This document shows positions 1 to 6,939 of a DNA stretch of 10,701 nt, piece after piece (positions within the stretch are counted from its first letter, which is position 1; each line of letters starts with the position of its first letter). The notes under the pieces are model-generated. The model searched no databases, was not told where the DNA came from, and saw only the letters and a program-made list of their open reading frames with translations. The stretch lies in the NCBI GenBank assembly GCA_017394475.1, contig JAFPYQ010000190.1, positions 1 through 10,701 of the forward strand. Direction: 5' to 3'. The translations under genes and the position numbers were made by a program. This DNA comes from Oscillospiraceae bacterium. GTDB taxonomy: Bacteria > Bacillota > Clostridia > Oscillospirales > Ruminococcaceae.

Positions 1-866
1 AAGATGTAGTATTCACCGTTTATCTCAATGGCGCTGCCGTGGTTGTTGGCACCGCACGCCATGGGGAGATCGGCGGGCTTGTAGCTGTCGATGTGCAGGT
101 CGGTATTGCTTATGAGCACTCCGCCGTACTTAAATTCGCCGAAGGGGGAATCCCCCACTGCATAGCAGAGCTCATGCATCACTTCCGAGGAATAGATGAA
201 GTAGTATTTGCCGTTGAATTTGCGGATGGAGGATGCCTCGAAGAAGGCGTGGCCTTCATATTCCTTGCCGGCGCTGTACTCCTTGCCGCTGAATATGGTG
301 CGGGGCTCATCTATTATGGTGAGCATATCTCTGCCCACGGTCATGACCTTCGAGCCTGTCCTGCTCTTGTCTCCCATGCCGCAGAAGCCGCTGTATATGT
401 ATGTTATATCGCCTTCGGTGAGCACACCCGGGTCAAATGAAGGCTCATCGCCCGGCCTGTCGCCTACCTTGGTGCCATCGCTGTAATGGACATAGCCGTA
501 GAACTCATACTTGCCCGCAGGAGTATCGCACACTGCAACGGAGATGACGCCCACCTTGTCAAGGACATAGTAGAGATAATAGCGCCCGTCGGGACCTACG
601 GTGACATCGGGAGCATAGAGGCACATCTTGCCTTCCTTGTTGAGGGGATCGGCGTTCCTGGGGTAGATAACGCCCTCATAGCGCCAGTTGCCCAGATCAT
701 CCACGGGTGCCGACCAGCACACATAGTCGCCCATGCAGAACACATAGCCGTTCCAGAAGTCGTGGGAGCCATAGACATATACTCTGCCGTCAAATACATA
801 GGGTTCCCCGTCGGGGATATATTCCCAGGAGGGGAGATAGGGATTGAATGCCTGTTTTTTCATCAT
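1..866 (-). CDS. Glycoside hydrolase family 43 (5' part, truncated by window edge)
   Basis: The first 288 codons of a GH43-type five-bladed beta-propeller glycosidase are present; the 3' end lies outside the window. Family members remove xylose or arabinose from plant hemicellulose side chains. Visible motifs: PDGEP at residues 18-22 with D19 as likely catalytic base; YAPDV at 84-88, the family's conserved APD motif; SFDPG at 143-147 with D145 as likely pKa modulator; FFEAS at 208-212 with E210 as likely general acid; and NNHGSAIEINGEYYI near the cut end. Repeated 'GKYY' blade strands fit the fold. The start is the first of two tandem ATGs (866-864), preceded by GGAAGAG at a 7-nt spacing; the second ATG is possible. 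No signal peptide is seen, so the enzyme is probably cytoplasmic and acts on imported oligosaccharides. The gene has its own promoter. Exact substrate (xyloside or arabinoside) cannot be told. Confidence 0.88.
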   Translation of the reverse strand, partial: MMKKQAFNPYLPSWEYIPDGEPYVFDGRVYVYGSHDFWNGYVFCMGDYVCWSAPVDDLGNWRYEGVIYPRNADPLNKEGKMCLYAPDVTVGPDGRYYLYYVLDKVGVISVAVCDTPAGKYEFYGYVHYSDGTKVGDRPGDEPSFDPGVLTEGDITYIYSGFCGMGDKSRTGSKVMTVGRDMLTIIDEPRTIFSGKEYSAGKEYEGHAFFEASSIRKFNGKYYFIYSSEVMHELCYAVGDSPFGEFKYGGVLISNTDLHIDSYKPADLPMACGANNHGSAIEINGEYYI

Positions 867-893
867 GATCACACTCTTCCTTTTTTGGTCAGG

Positions 894-910
894 TGGCATC
901 GCCGATGCCA
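894..910 (-). promoter_or_regulatory. Perfect 8-bp palindrome in the GH43 leader (candidate operator)
   Basis: TGGCATCG, one central C, then CGATGCCA. It lies about 8 to 24 nt downstream of the predicted transcription start, a usual position for a repressor site in sugar-use genes. As RNA it could instead form a compact hairpin just upstream of the ribosome binding site. No regulator for it is encoded in the window. Confidence 0.4.
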
Positions 911-924
911 TTCACGTTGTTCTG

Positions 925-953
925 ATTTTAGCACAGATGTACATGATTTGCAA
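925..953 (-). promoter_or_regulatory. Promoter of the GH43 gene
   Basis: Reading the minus strand, TTGCAA (953-948) is followed by a 17-nt spacer and TAAAAT (930-925). TGC directly precedes the -10, giving an extended -10 element. The predicted start of transcription falls near 918, leaving a leader of about 50 nt before the ATG at 866. Confidence 0.65.
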
Positions 954-997
954 GTTAAAAATTGTTCGTTTTGTAACATATATTGTACTTATGAAAG

Positions 998-1039
998 ACC
1001 CCTCCGCTCAAAGCCCGAAGTCGTGCCCGGCGGAGGGGT
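998..1039 (-). terminator. Hairpin after the ABC exporter operon
   Basis: ACCCCTCCGC (998-1007) and GCGGAGGGGT (1030-1039) form a perfect 10-bp GC-rich stem around a 22-nt loop. It starts 19 nt after the stop codon of the downstream ABC gene and precedes the GH43 promoter. On the minus strand it is followed only by a short pyrimidine stretch (CTTTC), so it is a weak match to a canonical U-tract terminator but is well placed to end the operon. Confidence 0.6.
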
Positions 1040-1058
1040 GCGGTATCCGGAGATACTG

Positions 1059-2825
1059 TCACAGCTGTTGTGAGGTATAGAGTTCGTAATACGCGCCTTT
1101 TTTTTCCATCAGCTCATCGTGGGAGCCGCTTTCGAGTATGCCCTTCTCGTCTATGTACATTATCCTGTCGCAGTTGCGGATAGTGGAGAGACGGTGAGCG
1201 ATGATGAAGCTGGTGCGTCCTTTGAGGAGCTCGTTTATGCCCTTCTGCAGCAGCGCTTCGGTCTTTGCATCTATGGAGGATGTGGCCTCATCGAGGACGA
1301 GTATCTTGGGGTCGCTGAGCAGTGTCCTTGCAAAGCTGATGAGCTGTTTTTCGCCCCCGGACAGCTTGGAGCCGCGCTCGTTCACCTGTGTGTCGTAGCC
1401 GTCCTCCATGCGGGAGATGAATGTGTCCGCGCAGACTGTCTTAGCCGCCTGTATGACCTCCTCATCCGTGGCATCGAGCCGCCCGTAGCGGATATTGTCC
1501 ATGATGGTGCCGCTGAATATGAAGCTGTCCTGCAGCATTATGCCCATCTGGGAGCGCAGGGAGGCGATGGTCACTCCCGAAATATCCTGCCCGTCTATGG
1601 TGACGCATCCGTGCTCGATGTCGTAAAACCTTGATATCAGTGAAACTATGGTGGATTTTCCCGCTCCCGTAGGCCCTACCAGTGCGATGCTCTCGCCGGG
1701 CTTCACATCAAAGGAAAGGTTTTCAAGGACATTTATGCCCTCCTCATAGGCAAAGGTGACATTTTTGAAGGATACAGCACCTTCCACAGCCTTCAGGGGG
1801 ACTGCCCCCTCCTTGTCCTTTATCTTCACGGGTTCATCCAGAGTTTCAAATATCCTTTCCAGATAGGATATGTTGTTGATGAAGTTGTTCATTATGTTGG
1901 AAAGATTCATGATAGGCTGCCAGAAACGGGCGGCATAGCCTGTCATAGCAGCAAGGGTGCCCAAAGACACCGCTCCCTGCGGGAGTATCACCAGCCCCAC
2001 CATAAAGATGGCAGCGCGCACAAGGGTGGAGATATTGTCCGTTGCGGGCCACACAAGGTTTGAGTATTTGACCGCCTGCATCCAGGCCTGACGGTACTTG
2101 GTGTTGAGCCTGTCATATATCCCCGCATTCTCCTCCTCGCGGGTGAACACCTGGGTTATCCTTGCCCCCACGATGTTTTCCTGCAGGTATGCGTTCATGT
2201 TGCTGGATTTGTTGGAGACTGCCTGCCACGCCCTGCGCTGCTTTGTCTTTATTGCAAACATGCCCCCTATGAACAGCGGCAGGCCCGACATTGCCACAAG
2301 AGCCAGCCTTGCATCCACGAAGAACATGAACACCAGTATGAACAGCATGTTCAGTATCTCCATGATGAACATGATTATGCCGTTTGACAGCATGTTCGAT
2401 ACACTGTCCACATAGTTTATGACCCTGATGAGTATCTTGCCGTGGGGGCGCTCGTCATAGTAGGAGAAGGGCAGCTTCTGCAGGTGTGCGAACAGGTCTT
2501 CCCTTATGTCAAAGATTATGTTCTGCCCCACCTTTGTCATGATGCGCCCGCTTATGTTGCCGCAGATCATGGCAGAGGCACTGAGCAGCAGCAGCAGTCC
2601 CGCCAGCATCAGGAGTTCATGTATGTTCTTCTGGGGGATGGTCACATCCAGTGCCCTCTGTGTGATAAGGGGGCCTGTGAGGCCTATTATGGCGCCGCAG
2701 ATACTGAGCATCAGTGATATCGCCATTTTGCCCCGGTATTTCTTCACATACACGAAGGAGCGTTTTAAGTGGCCGAAGTTGAAAGGTGTTTCAAGCTGCT
2801 CGTCAACATCGTATTTATTGCGCAT
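1059..2825 (-). CDS. ABC exporter half-transporter, catalytically canonical subunit
   Basis: A 588-residue type-I ABC exporter with a six-helix membrane domain (about residues 30-320) fused to one nucleotide-binding domain. Visible motifs: Walker A GPTGAGKST (384-392), Q-loop Q432, signature LSGGEKQ (488-494), Walker B ILVLDEA with catalytic E513, D-loop SSID and switch H544. It should form the active ATP site together with the signature motif of the partner encoded immediately upstream. The start is ATG at 2825: GGAGGTG lies 6 nt upstream. The GTG start three codons earlier sits inside that ribosome binding site and is rejected. The gene overlaps the upstream one by 11 nt, which suggests translational coupling and fixed stoichiometry. 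Such heterodimers export drugs, lipids or peptides; the substrate cannot be read from sequence. The start lacks a peptidase domain, so it is not a bacteriocin-processing type. Confidence 0.93.
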   Translation of the reverse strand: MRNKYDVDEQLETPFNFGHLKRSFVYVKKYRGKMAISLMLSICGAIIGLTGPLITQRALDVTIPQKNIHELLMLAGLLLLLSASAMICGNISGRIMTKVGQNIIFDIREDLFAHLQKLPFSYYDERPHGKILIRVINYVDSVSNMLSNGIIMFIMEILNMLFILVFMFFVDARLALVAMSGLPLFIGGMFAIKTKQRRAWQAVSNKSSNMNAYLQENIVGARITQVFTREEENAGIYDRLNTKYRQAWMQAVKYSNLVWPATDNISTLVRAAIFMVGLVILPQGAVSLGTLAAMTGYAARFWQPIMNLSNIMNNFINNISYLERIFETLDEPVKIKDKEGAVPLKAVEGAVSFKNVTFAYEEGINVLENLSFDVKPGESIALVGPTGAGKSTIVSLISRFYDIEHGCVTIDGQDISGVTIASLRSQMGIMLQDSFIFSGTIMDNIRYGRLDATDEEVIQAAKTVCADTFISRMEDGYDTQVNERGSKLSGGEKQLISFARTLLSDPKILVLDEATSSIDAKTEALLQKGINELLKGRTSFIIAHRLSTIRNCDRIMYIDEKGILESGSHDELMEKKGAYYELYTSQQL

Positions 2826-4575
2826 CTTCAACACCTCCGCACTGCAGATCGTATATCTGCTTGTAGTAGCCCTCCCGTGAGATAAGCTCCTCGTGAGTGC
2901 CGATCGCCGATATCTTCCCCTTTTCGATGATGATTATCTTGTCGGCGTTCCTGGCTGTGGATATACGCTGCGCCACGACTATCTTGGTGCAGGGGAAATC
3001 CAGCTTGTTGTCCAGTGAATCCTTGATGTAGTTCTCTGTTTCCATATCCACAGCGGATGTGGTGTCATCGAGGATGAGGACGGAGGGGCGCACTGCTATG
3101 GCGCGGGCAAGGGATATCCTCTGCTTCTGGCCGCCCGAGAGACCCACGCCTCTTTCACCCACTATGGTGTCATATTTCTGGGGGAGCCTGTCGATGAACT
3201 CGCTTGCCGCAGAGAGCTCTGCGCAGCGGTGAACATACTCCTCCTCCATGTCGCTGTCGCCGAAGGCTATGTTGCTGTCGATGGTATCGGAGTACAATAG
3301 TACATCCTGTGTGGCGATGCTGACATTTTTCCTGAGCCTTCTCAGCTTGTGCATGCGGACATTCATATTGTCCACGAGCACCTCGCCGCTGTCACAGTCG
3401 TAGAACCTGGGTATAAGGTTTATAAGTGAGGTCTTTCCCGAGCCTGTGGCGCCCATGATGACCACATATTCTCCGGGATCGATATGGAAGCTGATGTTGT
3501 CAAGTATCTTCTTGCCGCCGATGGAGTAGGTCACGTTCCTGAACTCCACCTCGCCCCTCAGCTTGTCCTTGTCCTTTGCATCCACACGGTCCACTATCAT
3601 GGGAGCCTCATAGTATATGTCTATGACCTTCTTTGCGGATGCCATGAACCTGTGCCAGTCGTTTATGTAGTTGCCTATGTTCCTCATGGGGTTGCTGACA
3701 GCCCACAGAAGACCGGATATGGCCACATACTGACCCATAGACAGGTTGTCCTTTATCATGAAGTAGCCGCCGCACAGCAGCAGGATGACACTGAGCCCTC
3801 CCGCAGTGAGCTCTATCAGCGGCTGGAACCTGAGCCATACGAAAGCCGCTTTGATATTTGCAGCCCTGTATTCCTCGTCATGCTCACGGAATTTCTTTAT
3901 CTCATAGTCTTCCCTTGCAAATGCCTTTACTATGCGGTTTCCCGAGATATTCTCCTGCGCTGCGGTGTTGAGTGCGGAGGAGGTCTCCCTCACCTTTCTG
4001 TATGCAGGGCCTGCATGGGCTGAGAGCCGCCTTGTTATGATGAAGATAAACGGGGTCATGGCCAGTATGCACAGGGCGGTGTGCCAGTCTATGATGAAGA
4101 AATAGATCATAGAGGCCGTGAACAGCGATATGGATTCCACGCATCCCTTTATTACCCAGGATACCATGTGCCTTACCATGTCAAGATCGCCTGTGAGCCT
4201 GGTCATCAGGTCGCCCGTGCGGAACCTGTCATAGAATGCCATGTCCTGATTCTCTATCTTCCTGAAAAGGTGCGTCCTTATCTTATAGATCATGCCCTGG
4301 GATGCCACCTCGTAGTACATATTGCAGGAATACTGGCAGACCGTGCGCAGGAGCGTGAAAAGTATCATGCCTATGATGAGCTTGAACAGCAGATCCCTGT
4401 GCAGAGCCAGATTTTCCGCAGCATTCTCATTGGATATGAATGTATCTATTATCCTTGACTGGAAATAGGGCGCTGATACATACAGGGCATTGCACATCAC
4501 CGAAAGGCACAGCGCAATTATATAGTTCCTGCGGCTGCCCTTCATGTTCTCCCAGAGCCATCTGAGCTGAAACAT
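2815..4575 (-). CDS. ABC exporter half-transporter, degenerate-site subunit
   Basis: A 586-residue type-I ABC exporter: six predicted membrane helices (about 15-310) then one nucleotide-binding domain. Walker A is GATGSGKT (375-382), Q-loop Q423 and signature LSGGQKQ (479-485). Walker B reads LILDD, so D504 replaces the catalytic Glu, and the switch residue is Gln (AQRIST, Q536) instead of His. This pair of changes marks the inactive site of heterodimeric exporters such as TM287/288, BmrCD and LmrCD. The intact signature would complete the active site of the partner encoded next. Start: ATG at 4575 with AAGGGGG upstream. It is the first gene of a two-gene operon read from the promoter at 4630-4658 and divergent from the hydrolase genes. 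It is clearly a real gene and not decaying, since all structural motifs remain. Confidence 0.93.
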   Translation of the reverse strand: MFQLRWLWENMKGSRRNYIIALCLSVMCNALYVSAPYFQSRIIDTFISNENAAENLALHRDLLFKLIIGMILFTLLRTVCQYSCNMYYEVASQGMIYKIRTHLFRKIENQDMAFYDRFRTGDLMTRLTGDLDMVRHMVSWVIKGCVESISLFTASMIYFFIIDWHTALCILAMTPFIFIITRRLSAHAGPAYRKVRETSSALNTAAQENISGNRIVKAFAREDYEIKKFREHDEEYRAANIKAAFVWLRFQPLIELTAGGLSVILLLCGGYFMIKDNLSMGQYVAISGLLWAVSNPMRNIGNYINDWHRFMASAKKVIDIYYEAPMIVDRVDAKDKDKLRGEVEFRNVTYSIGGKKILDNISFHIDPGEYVVIMGATGSGKTSLINLIPRFYDCDSGEVLVDNMNVRMHKLRRLRKNVSIATQDVLLYSDTIDSNIAFGDSDMEEEYVHRCAELSAASEFIDRLPQKYDTIVGERGVGLSGGQKQRISLARAIAVRPSVLILDDTTSAVDMETENYIKDSLDNKLDFPCTKIVVAQRISTARNADKIIIIEKGKISAIGTHEELISREGYYKQIYDLQCGGVEDAQ

Positions 4576-4629
4576 AAAATTCCCCCTTTCATGTTCTCCT
4601 TCTATTGCTTGAAAATGAAAATCTATATG

Positions 4630-4658
4630 ATTATATCGCAGTGAAGCGAATATTTAAA
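4630..4658 (-). promoter_or_regulatory. Promoter of the ABC exporter operon
   Basis: On the minus strand TTTAAA (4658-4653), a 17-nt spacer and a perfect TATAAT (4635-4630). The predicted start is near 4623, giving a leader of roughly 48 nt. The spacer contains TCGC-AGTGAA-GCGA, a short imperfect palindrome that might be an operator. The -35 is weak, which fits a promoter needing an activator. Confidence 0.6.
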
Positions 4659-4692
4659 TAGGATAATCTATTTTATTCTTAACATATCCTAT
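4658..4692. repeat. Inverted repeat upstream of the ABC promoter
   Basis: ATAGGATA (4658-4665) and TATCCTAT (4685-4692) form a perfect 8-bp inverted repeat around 19 nt. It abuts the -35 of the ABC promoter on its upstream side, where an activator would bind. A third related half, GGATATCTAT, lies at 4701-4710. Confidence 0.45.
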
Positions 4693-4732
4693 AATTTCAG
4701 GGATATCTATAACCGTCCGTACATACCTCCCG

Positions 4733-4765
4733 CAGATTCTAATCAGATTCTAATAAAATACTAAT
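4733..4765 (+). promoter_or_regulatory. Tandem 11-bp direct repeats before the hydrolase promoter
   Basis: CAGATTCTAAT occurs twice head to tail (4733-4743, 4744-4754), followed by a degenerate third copy AAAATACTAAT (4755-4765, 8 of 11 identical). The core is a 7-mer TTCTAAT with a 4-nt spacer, i.e. one repeat per helical turn. This is the architecture of PhoB/OmpR-family response-regulator boxes. The array ends about where a -35 would be, and no good -35 hexamer is present there. Confidence 0.5.
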
Positions 4766-4783
4766 GGCTTTTTAACCCCTTTG

Positions 4784-4792
4784 TGGTATGAT
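4784..4792 (+). promoter_or_regulatory. Extended -10 of the hydrolase operon promoter
   Basis: TGG followed by TATGAT makes an extended -10 element. The -35 position (about 4764-4769) does not resemble TTGACA, so this promoter probably depends on an activator bound at the direct repeats just upstream. Predicted start of transcription is near 4799. Confidence 0.5.
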
Positions 4793-4892
4793 ATTTCAAT
4801 CACTGCGGAGTTTTTGCGATACCGCTTTCTTCATCTGTATCAGAGCATCATACGGATTTATTTGTCAAAGATCCGCTAACGGAGGAATTATC

Positions 4893-5852
4893 TTGAAAAA
4901 AGTACTTACTGTAATAGGAAAGATACTACTGGGGATACTGCTGCTGATAGTACTGTTCCTTATCATCATGACTATCTTTAATCAGATTATGTTCATAAAG
5001 AACAAAGCACTTTACGAAACGCCTCTCGGACAGCTTGTCGAGGTGGACGGTCACAATATGAGCATCTACACCGAGGGAGAGGGAGAACACACGATCGTGT
5101 TCTTGTCGGGCTACGGAACTGCCTCACCGATACTGGATTTCAAGCCCCTTTACAGCAGGCTGAGCGATGAATACAGGATAGCAGTGGTGGAGAAGTTCGG
5201 CTACGGTTTCAGCGACGAAATCGACGGCAAGAGGGATATGGATACCATACTCCGTCAGGACAGGGAAGCGCTGCAAAAGGCGGGTGTAGAAGCGCCCTAT
5301 GTGCTGTGTCCCCATTCATTCTCGGGATATGAAGCGACTCTCTGGGCGCAGAAGTACCCCGATGAAGTTGAAGCGATAGTAGGTCTTGATATGTGTACAG
5401 CTAACTGCAAGGACGAAAGTACGCTCAATGGGGATAATGACAGCATGAAGTATGTACTGCCGACATTCAGGTTTTTGCAATATACAGGGTTGGTCAGGAT
5501 ATTCGATGAAGATCAGTCGGGTACTCTCAACGATGAGGAAAAACAGATATTCACGGAGCTGTACTGCAAAAACAGCCTGAATGATACCGTATTGCGGGAG
5601 GCCGACAATGGTCTTGAGCTTGCATTGAACGATGAACTGAATTCCGCGCCCCTGCCCACAGTTCCCATGATAATGTACTGTTCTGCGGATAATGAGGGCG
5701 ACGAACTCTGGGAAGGCGGTATGCAGGCAATGGTGGACGCATCATGTGACGGACAGCTGATCAAGCTGGACTGCGGGCATTATGTGCATGACTTTGAATA
5801 TGAGCGCATAAGCAGTGATATGAAGGAGTTTATCGGGGAACTCGGCGACTGA
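4893..5852 (+). CDS. Membrane-anchored alpha/beta-hydrolase
   Basis: A 319-residue serine-hydrolase-fold protein. Residues 11-29 form a single hydrophobic helix after a Lys-containing N-terminus (MKK, K10), so it is probably a membrane anchor or uncleaved signal with the enzyme outside. The oxyanion region is FLSGYG (70-75). The nucleophile elbow reads PHSFSG (140-145) with S142, where Pro and Ser replace the usual Gly. The likely acid is D266 and the likely His is H296 (CGHYVHD). Cap residues 205-216 (DEDQSGTLNDEE) look like an EF-hand calcium loop. The start is a TTG at 4893 with GGAGG 7 nt upstream; an in-frame ATG at 4788 lies inside the promoter -10 and is rejected. A related hydrolase gene follows after 47 nt, likely the same transcript. 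Substrate is unknown; esterase or lipase-like activity is inferred from the fold. Confidence 0.87.
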   Translation: MKKVLTVIGKILLGILLLIVLFLIIMTIFNQIMFIKNKALYETPLGQLVEVDGHNMSIYTEGEGEHTIVFLSGYGTASPILDFKPLYSRLSDEYRIAVVEKFGYGFSDEIDGKRDMDTILRQDREALQKAGVEAPYVLCPHSFSGYEATLWAQKYPDEVEAIVGLDMCTANCKDESTLNGDNDSMKYVLPTFRFLQYTGLVRIFDEDQSGTLNDEEKQIFTELYCKNSLNDTVLREADNGLELALNDELNSAPLPTVPMIMYCSADNEGDELWEGGMQAMVDASCDGQLIKLDCGHYVHDFEYERISSDMKEFIGELGD

Positions 5853-5899
5853 CCACAACGATCTGTACAAGCCATAGCCTGAAAGAGCGGGAGAAGAAA

Positions 5900-6772
5900 A
5901 TGAAAAAATATGTTTACAAGAACAAAAAGGCAATGGAGAGGATGCACAGCTTCTATGACAGGGCAATGGACTCACTTGGCATCACATACAGGGAAGAATA
6001 TTATGATACTTCCTACGGCAGGACCCATGTCATCATCGCAGGGGATGAGACCAAGCCCCGTATATTCACGGTACACGGCGGCAACGGCATCACGCCCGTG
6101 AATCTTGACCTGTTCCGCAGGCTCCTGGATAATTACTGCATCATCGCTCCGGATGTGATAGGCATGCCCGGAAAGAGCGCACCGTACCGCACACTGGACA
6201 CCAACAAGGATGATTTCGGGATATGGCTCACAGAGCTGCTGGATGCTATGGATATCCACAGTATACCCTTTGTTGTTTCCTCCTACAGCTCGGCTATGGC
6301 ACTGTCCCTTGCGGCAGTTTCTCCGGAGCGGATAGAAAAGCTGGCGCTGGTGTTGCCCTCCGGCATAGCCCACGGACCCCTTAGCCCTATCATTCGCAGC
6401 ATGGCAGTGCCTATGATGAAATATTACTTTGCTCCTTCAAAAAACACCCTCAACGGGATATTATCCATCATGTCCGACAGGAAAGATGAGCAGATGACGG
6501 AGTTTTTTGACCTGATGATGTCCTCCTACAAAATGGAGATGCGCCCTCCCCGGGAGTACAGGCGGGAGGAACTGAGAGATCTCTGTGCCCCCGTTATCAT
6601 CTTCGCCTCCGATGATGATATATTCTTCCCTGCAGACAGGGTGTTCCCGCGGGCGAGGCGGCTTTTCAGGAAAAGACCTGTGTGCTGTCGCATAAGGTGC
6701 AGGCATCTGCCCTCCGAAAAGACCATGAAGTATGTCTGCGCGAAAATAACTGAGTTTTTCAGTGATCTGTGA
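5900..6772 (+). CDS. Alpha/beta-hydrolase (soluble)
   Basis: A 290-residue alpha/beta-hydrolase without a membrane segment. The strand and oxyanion-hole motif is IFTVHGGNG (55-63) and the following APDVIGMPGKS (83-93) is typical of the family. The nucleophile elbow is SYSSA (128-132) with S130, lacking both usual glycines. The likely acid is in ASDDDIFFP (236-244, D238 or D239), and the likely His is H269 in RHLPSEKT. The stretch before that His (about 251-268) is rich in Arg and Cys, unusual for this position, but the frame continues cleanly to the end. The start ATG at 5900 has CGGGAG 6 nt upstream. It is the second gene behind the membrane-anchored hydrolase. Hairpins follow the stop. Substrate unknown; family-level assignment is secure, catalytic competence less so. 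Confidence 0.85.
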   Translation: MKKYVYKNKKAMERMHSFYDRAMDSLGITYREEYYDTSYGRTHVIIAGDETKPRIFTVHGGNGITPVNLDLFRRLLDNYCIIAPDVIGMPGKSAPYRTLDTNKDDFGIWLTELLDAMDIHSIPFVVSSYSSAMALSLAAVSPERIEKLALVLPSGIAHGPLSPIIRSMAVPMMKYYFAPSKNTLNGILSIMSDRKDEQMTEFFDLMMSSYKMEMRPPREYRREELRDLCAPVIIFASDDDIFFPADRVFPRARRLFRKRPVCCRIRCRHLPSEKTMKYVCAKITEFFSDL

Positions 6773-6780
6773 TCAGTGTT

Positions 6781-6801
6781 CGGATGCCCTTTGGGCATCT
6801 G
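6781..6801 (+). terminator. Small hairpin after the hydrolase pair
   Basis: GATGCCC-TTT-GGGCATC (6783-6799), extended by a G-U and a C-G pair. It starts 9 nt after the stop codon. There is no T-run after it, so it may be an RNA-stabilising hairpin or a weak terminator; it runs directly into the larger hairpin element. Confidence 0.45.
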
Positions 6802-6892
6802 TGGTCAGTTATGCAAGACGGGTATTTTGCTTATTGCCTGATAAAGTCAGATCTATCGGCAATAAAGAAATACACGGCTTGTAACTGACCAC
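6801..6892. repeat. 92-nt long imperfect hairpin element (MITE-like or structured RNA)
   Basis: Nested complementary blocks fold the whole stretch onto itself: GTGGTCAGTTA/TAACTGACCAC (11 bp, the ends), CAAG/CTTG, GTATTT/AAATAC, TTATTGCC/GGCAATAA and GATA/TATC around a 10-nt loop (6844-6853). In all, 33 base pairs, interrupted by a 2-nt bulge, a symmetric ACGG/ACGG internal loop, a 3x2 loop and a single bulged T. It lies between two transcription units, with no coding potential. Perfect terminal inverted repeats suggest a miniature inverted-repeat element; no target-site duplication is evident. It could equally be a structured RNA at the end of the hydrolase transcript. Confidence 0.65.
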
Positions 6893-6906
6893 TTGATGAT
6901 CCCCCC

Positions 6907-6935
6907 TTGACAGATCCGAAAAAATGTGATACAAT
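6907..6935 (+). promoter_or_regulatory. Promoter of the MarR-hydrolase operon
   Basis: TTGACA (6907-6912, exact consensus), 17-nt spacer, TACAAT (6930-6935), with TGA just before the -10 as an extended element. This is one of the strongest promoters in the window and predicts a start near 6942. Confidence 0.85.
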
Positions 6936-6939
6936 ATAT

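Larger units (their letters stand above)
4576..4892. other. Divergent intergenic regulatory region
   Basis: This 317-nt AT-rich region separates the minus-strand ABC operon from the plus-strand hydrolase genes. It contains a sigma-70-type promoter for each direction, an 8-bp inverted repeat, two near-direct GGATA(A)TCTAT copies 40 bp apart (4661 and 4701), and an 11-bp tandem repeat. The leader of the hydrolase gene (about 4799-4892) includes a small TCCG-CTAA-CGGA hairpin (4872-4883) that overlaps the ribosome binding site. No small ORF with a convincing start was seen. Confidence 0.7.

Noticed and set aside
39..1080. Several plus-strand ORFs across the GH43 gene and its upstream region
   Set aside because: They lie opposite a clear GH43 coding frame, have no ribosome binding sites and no recognisable motifs.
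2826..2834. GTG start at 2834 for the canonical ABC subunit
   Set aside because: The GTG is part of the GGAGGTG ribosome binding site that serves the ATG at 2825.
4690..4695. Plus-strand TATAAT as an alternative hydrolase promoter
   Set aside because: No acceptable -35 at 16-18 nt upstream; the hexamer overlaps the inverted repeat and the extended -10 at 4784-4792 is better placed.
4788..4892. ATG at 4788 as start of the first hydrolase, adding 35 residues
   Set aside because: The ATG lies in the promoter -10 and has no ribosome binding site; the TTG at 4893 has GGAGG at ideal spacing and begins a normal membrane anchor.
6747..6811. Alternative pairing of TAACTGA (6747-6753) with TCAGTTA (6805-6811) as an attenuator
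   Set aside because: Only 7 bp, one arm is coding sequence, and the 11-bp partner at 6882-6892 is stronger; likely chance.
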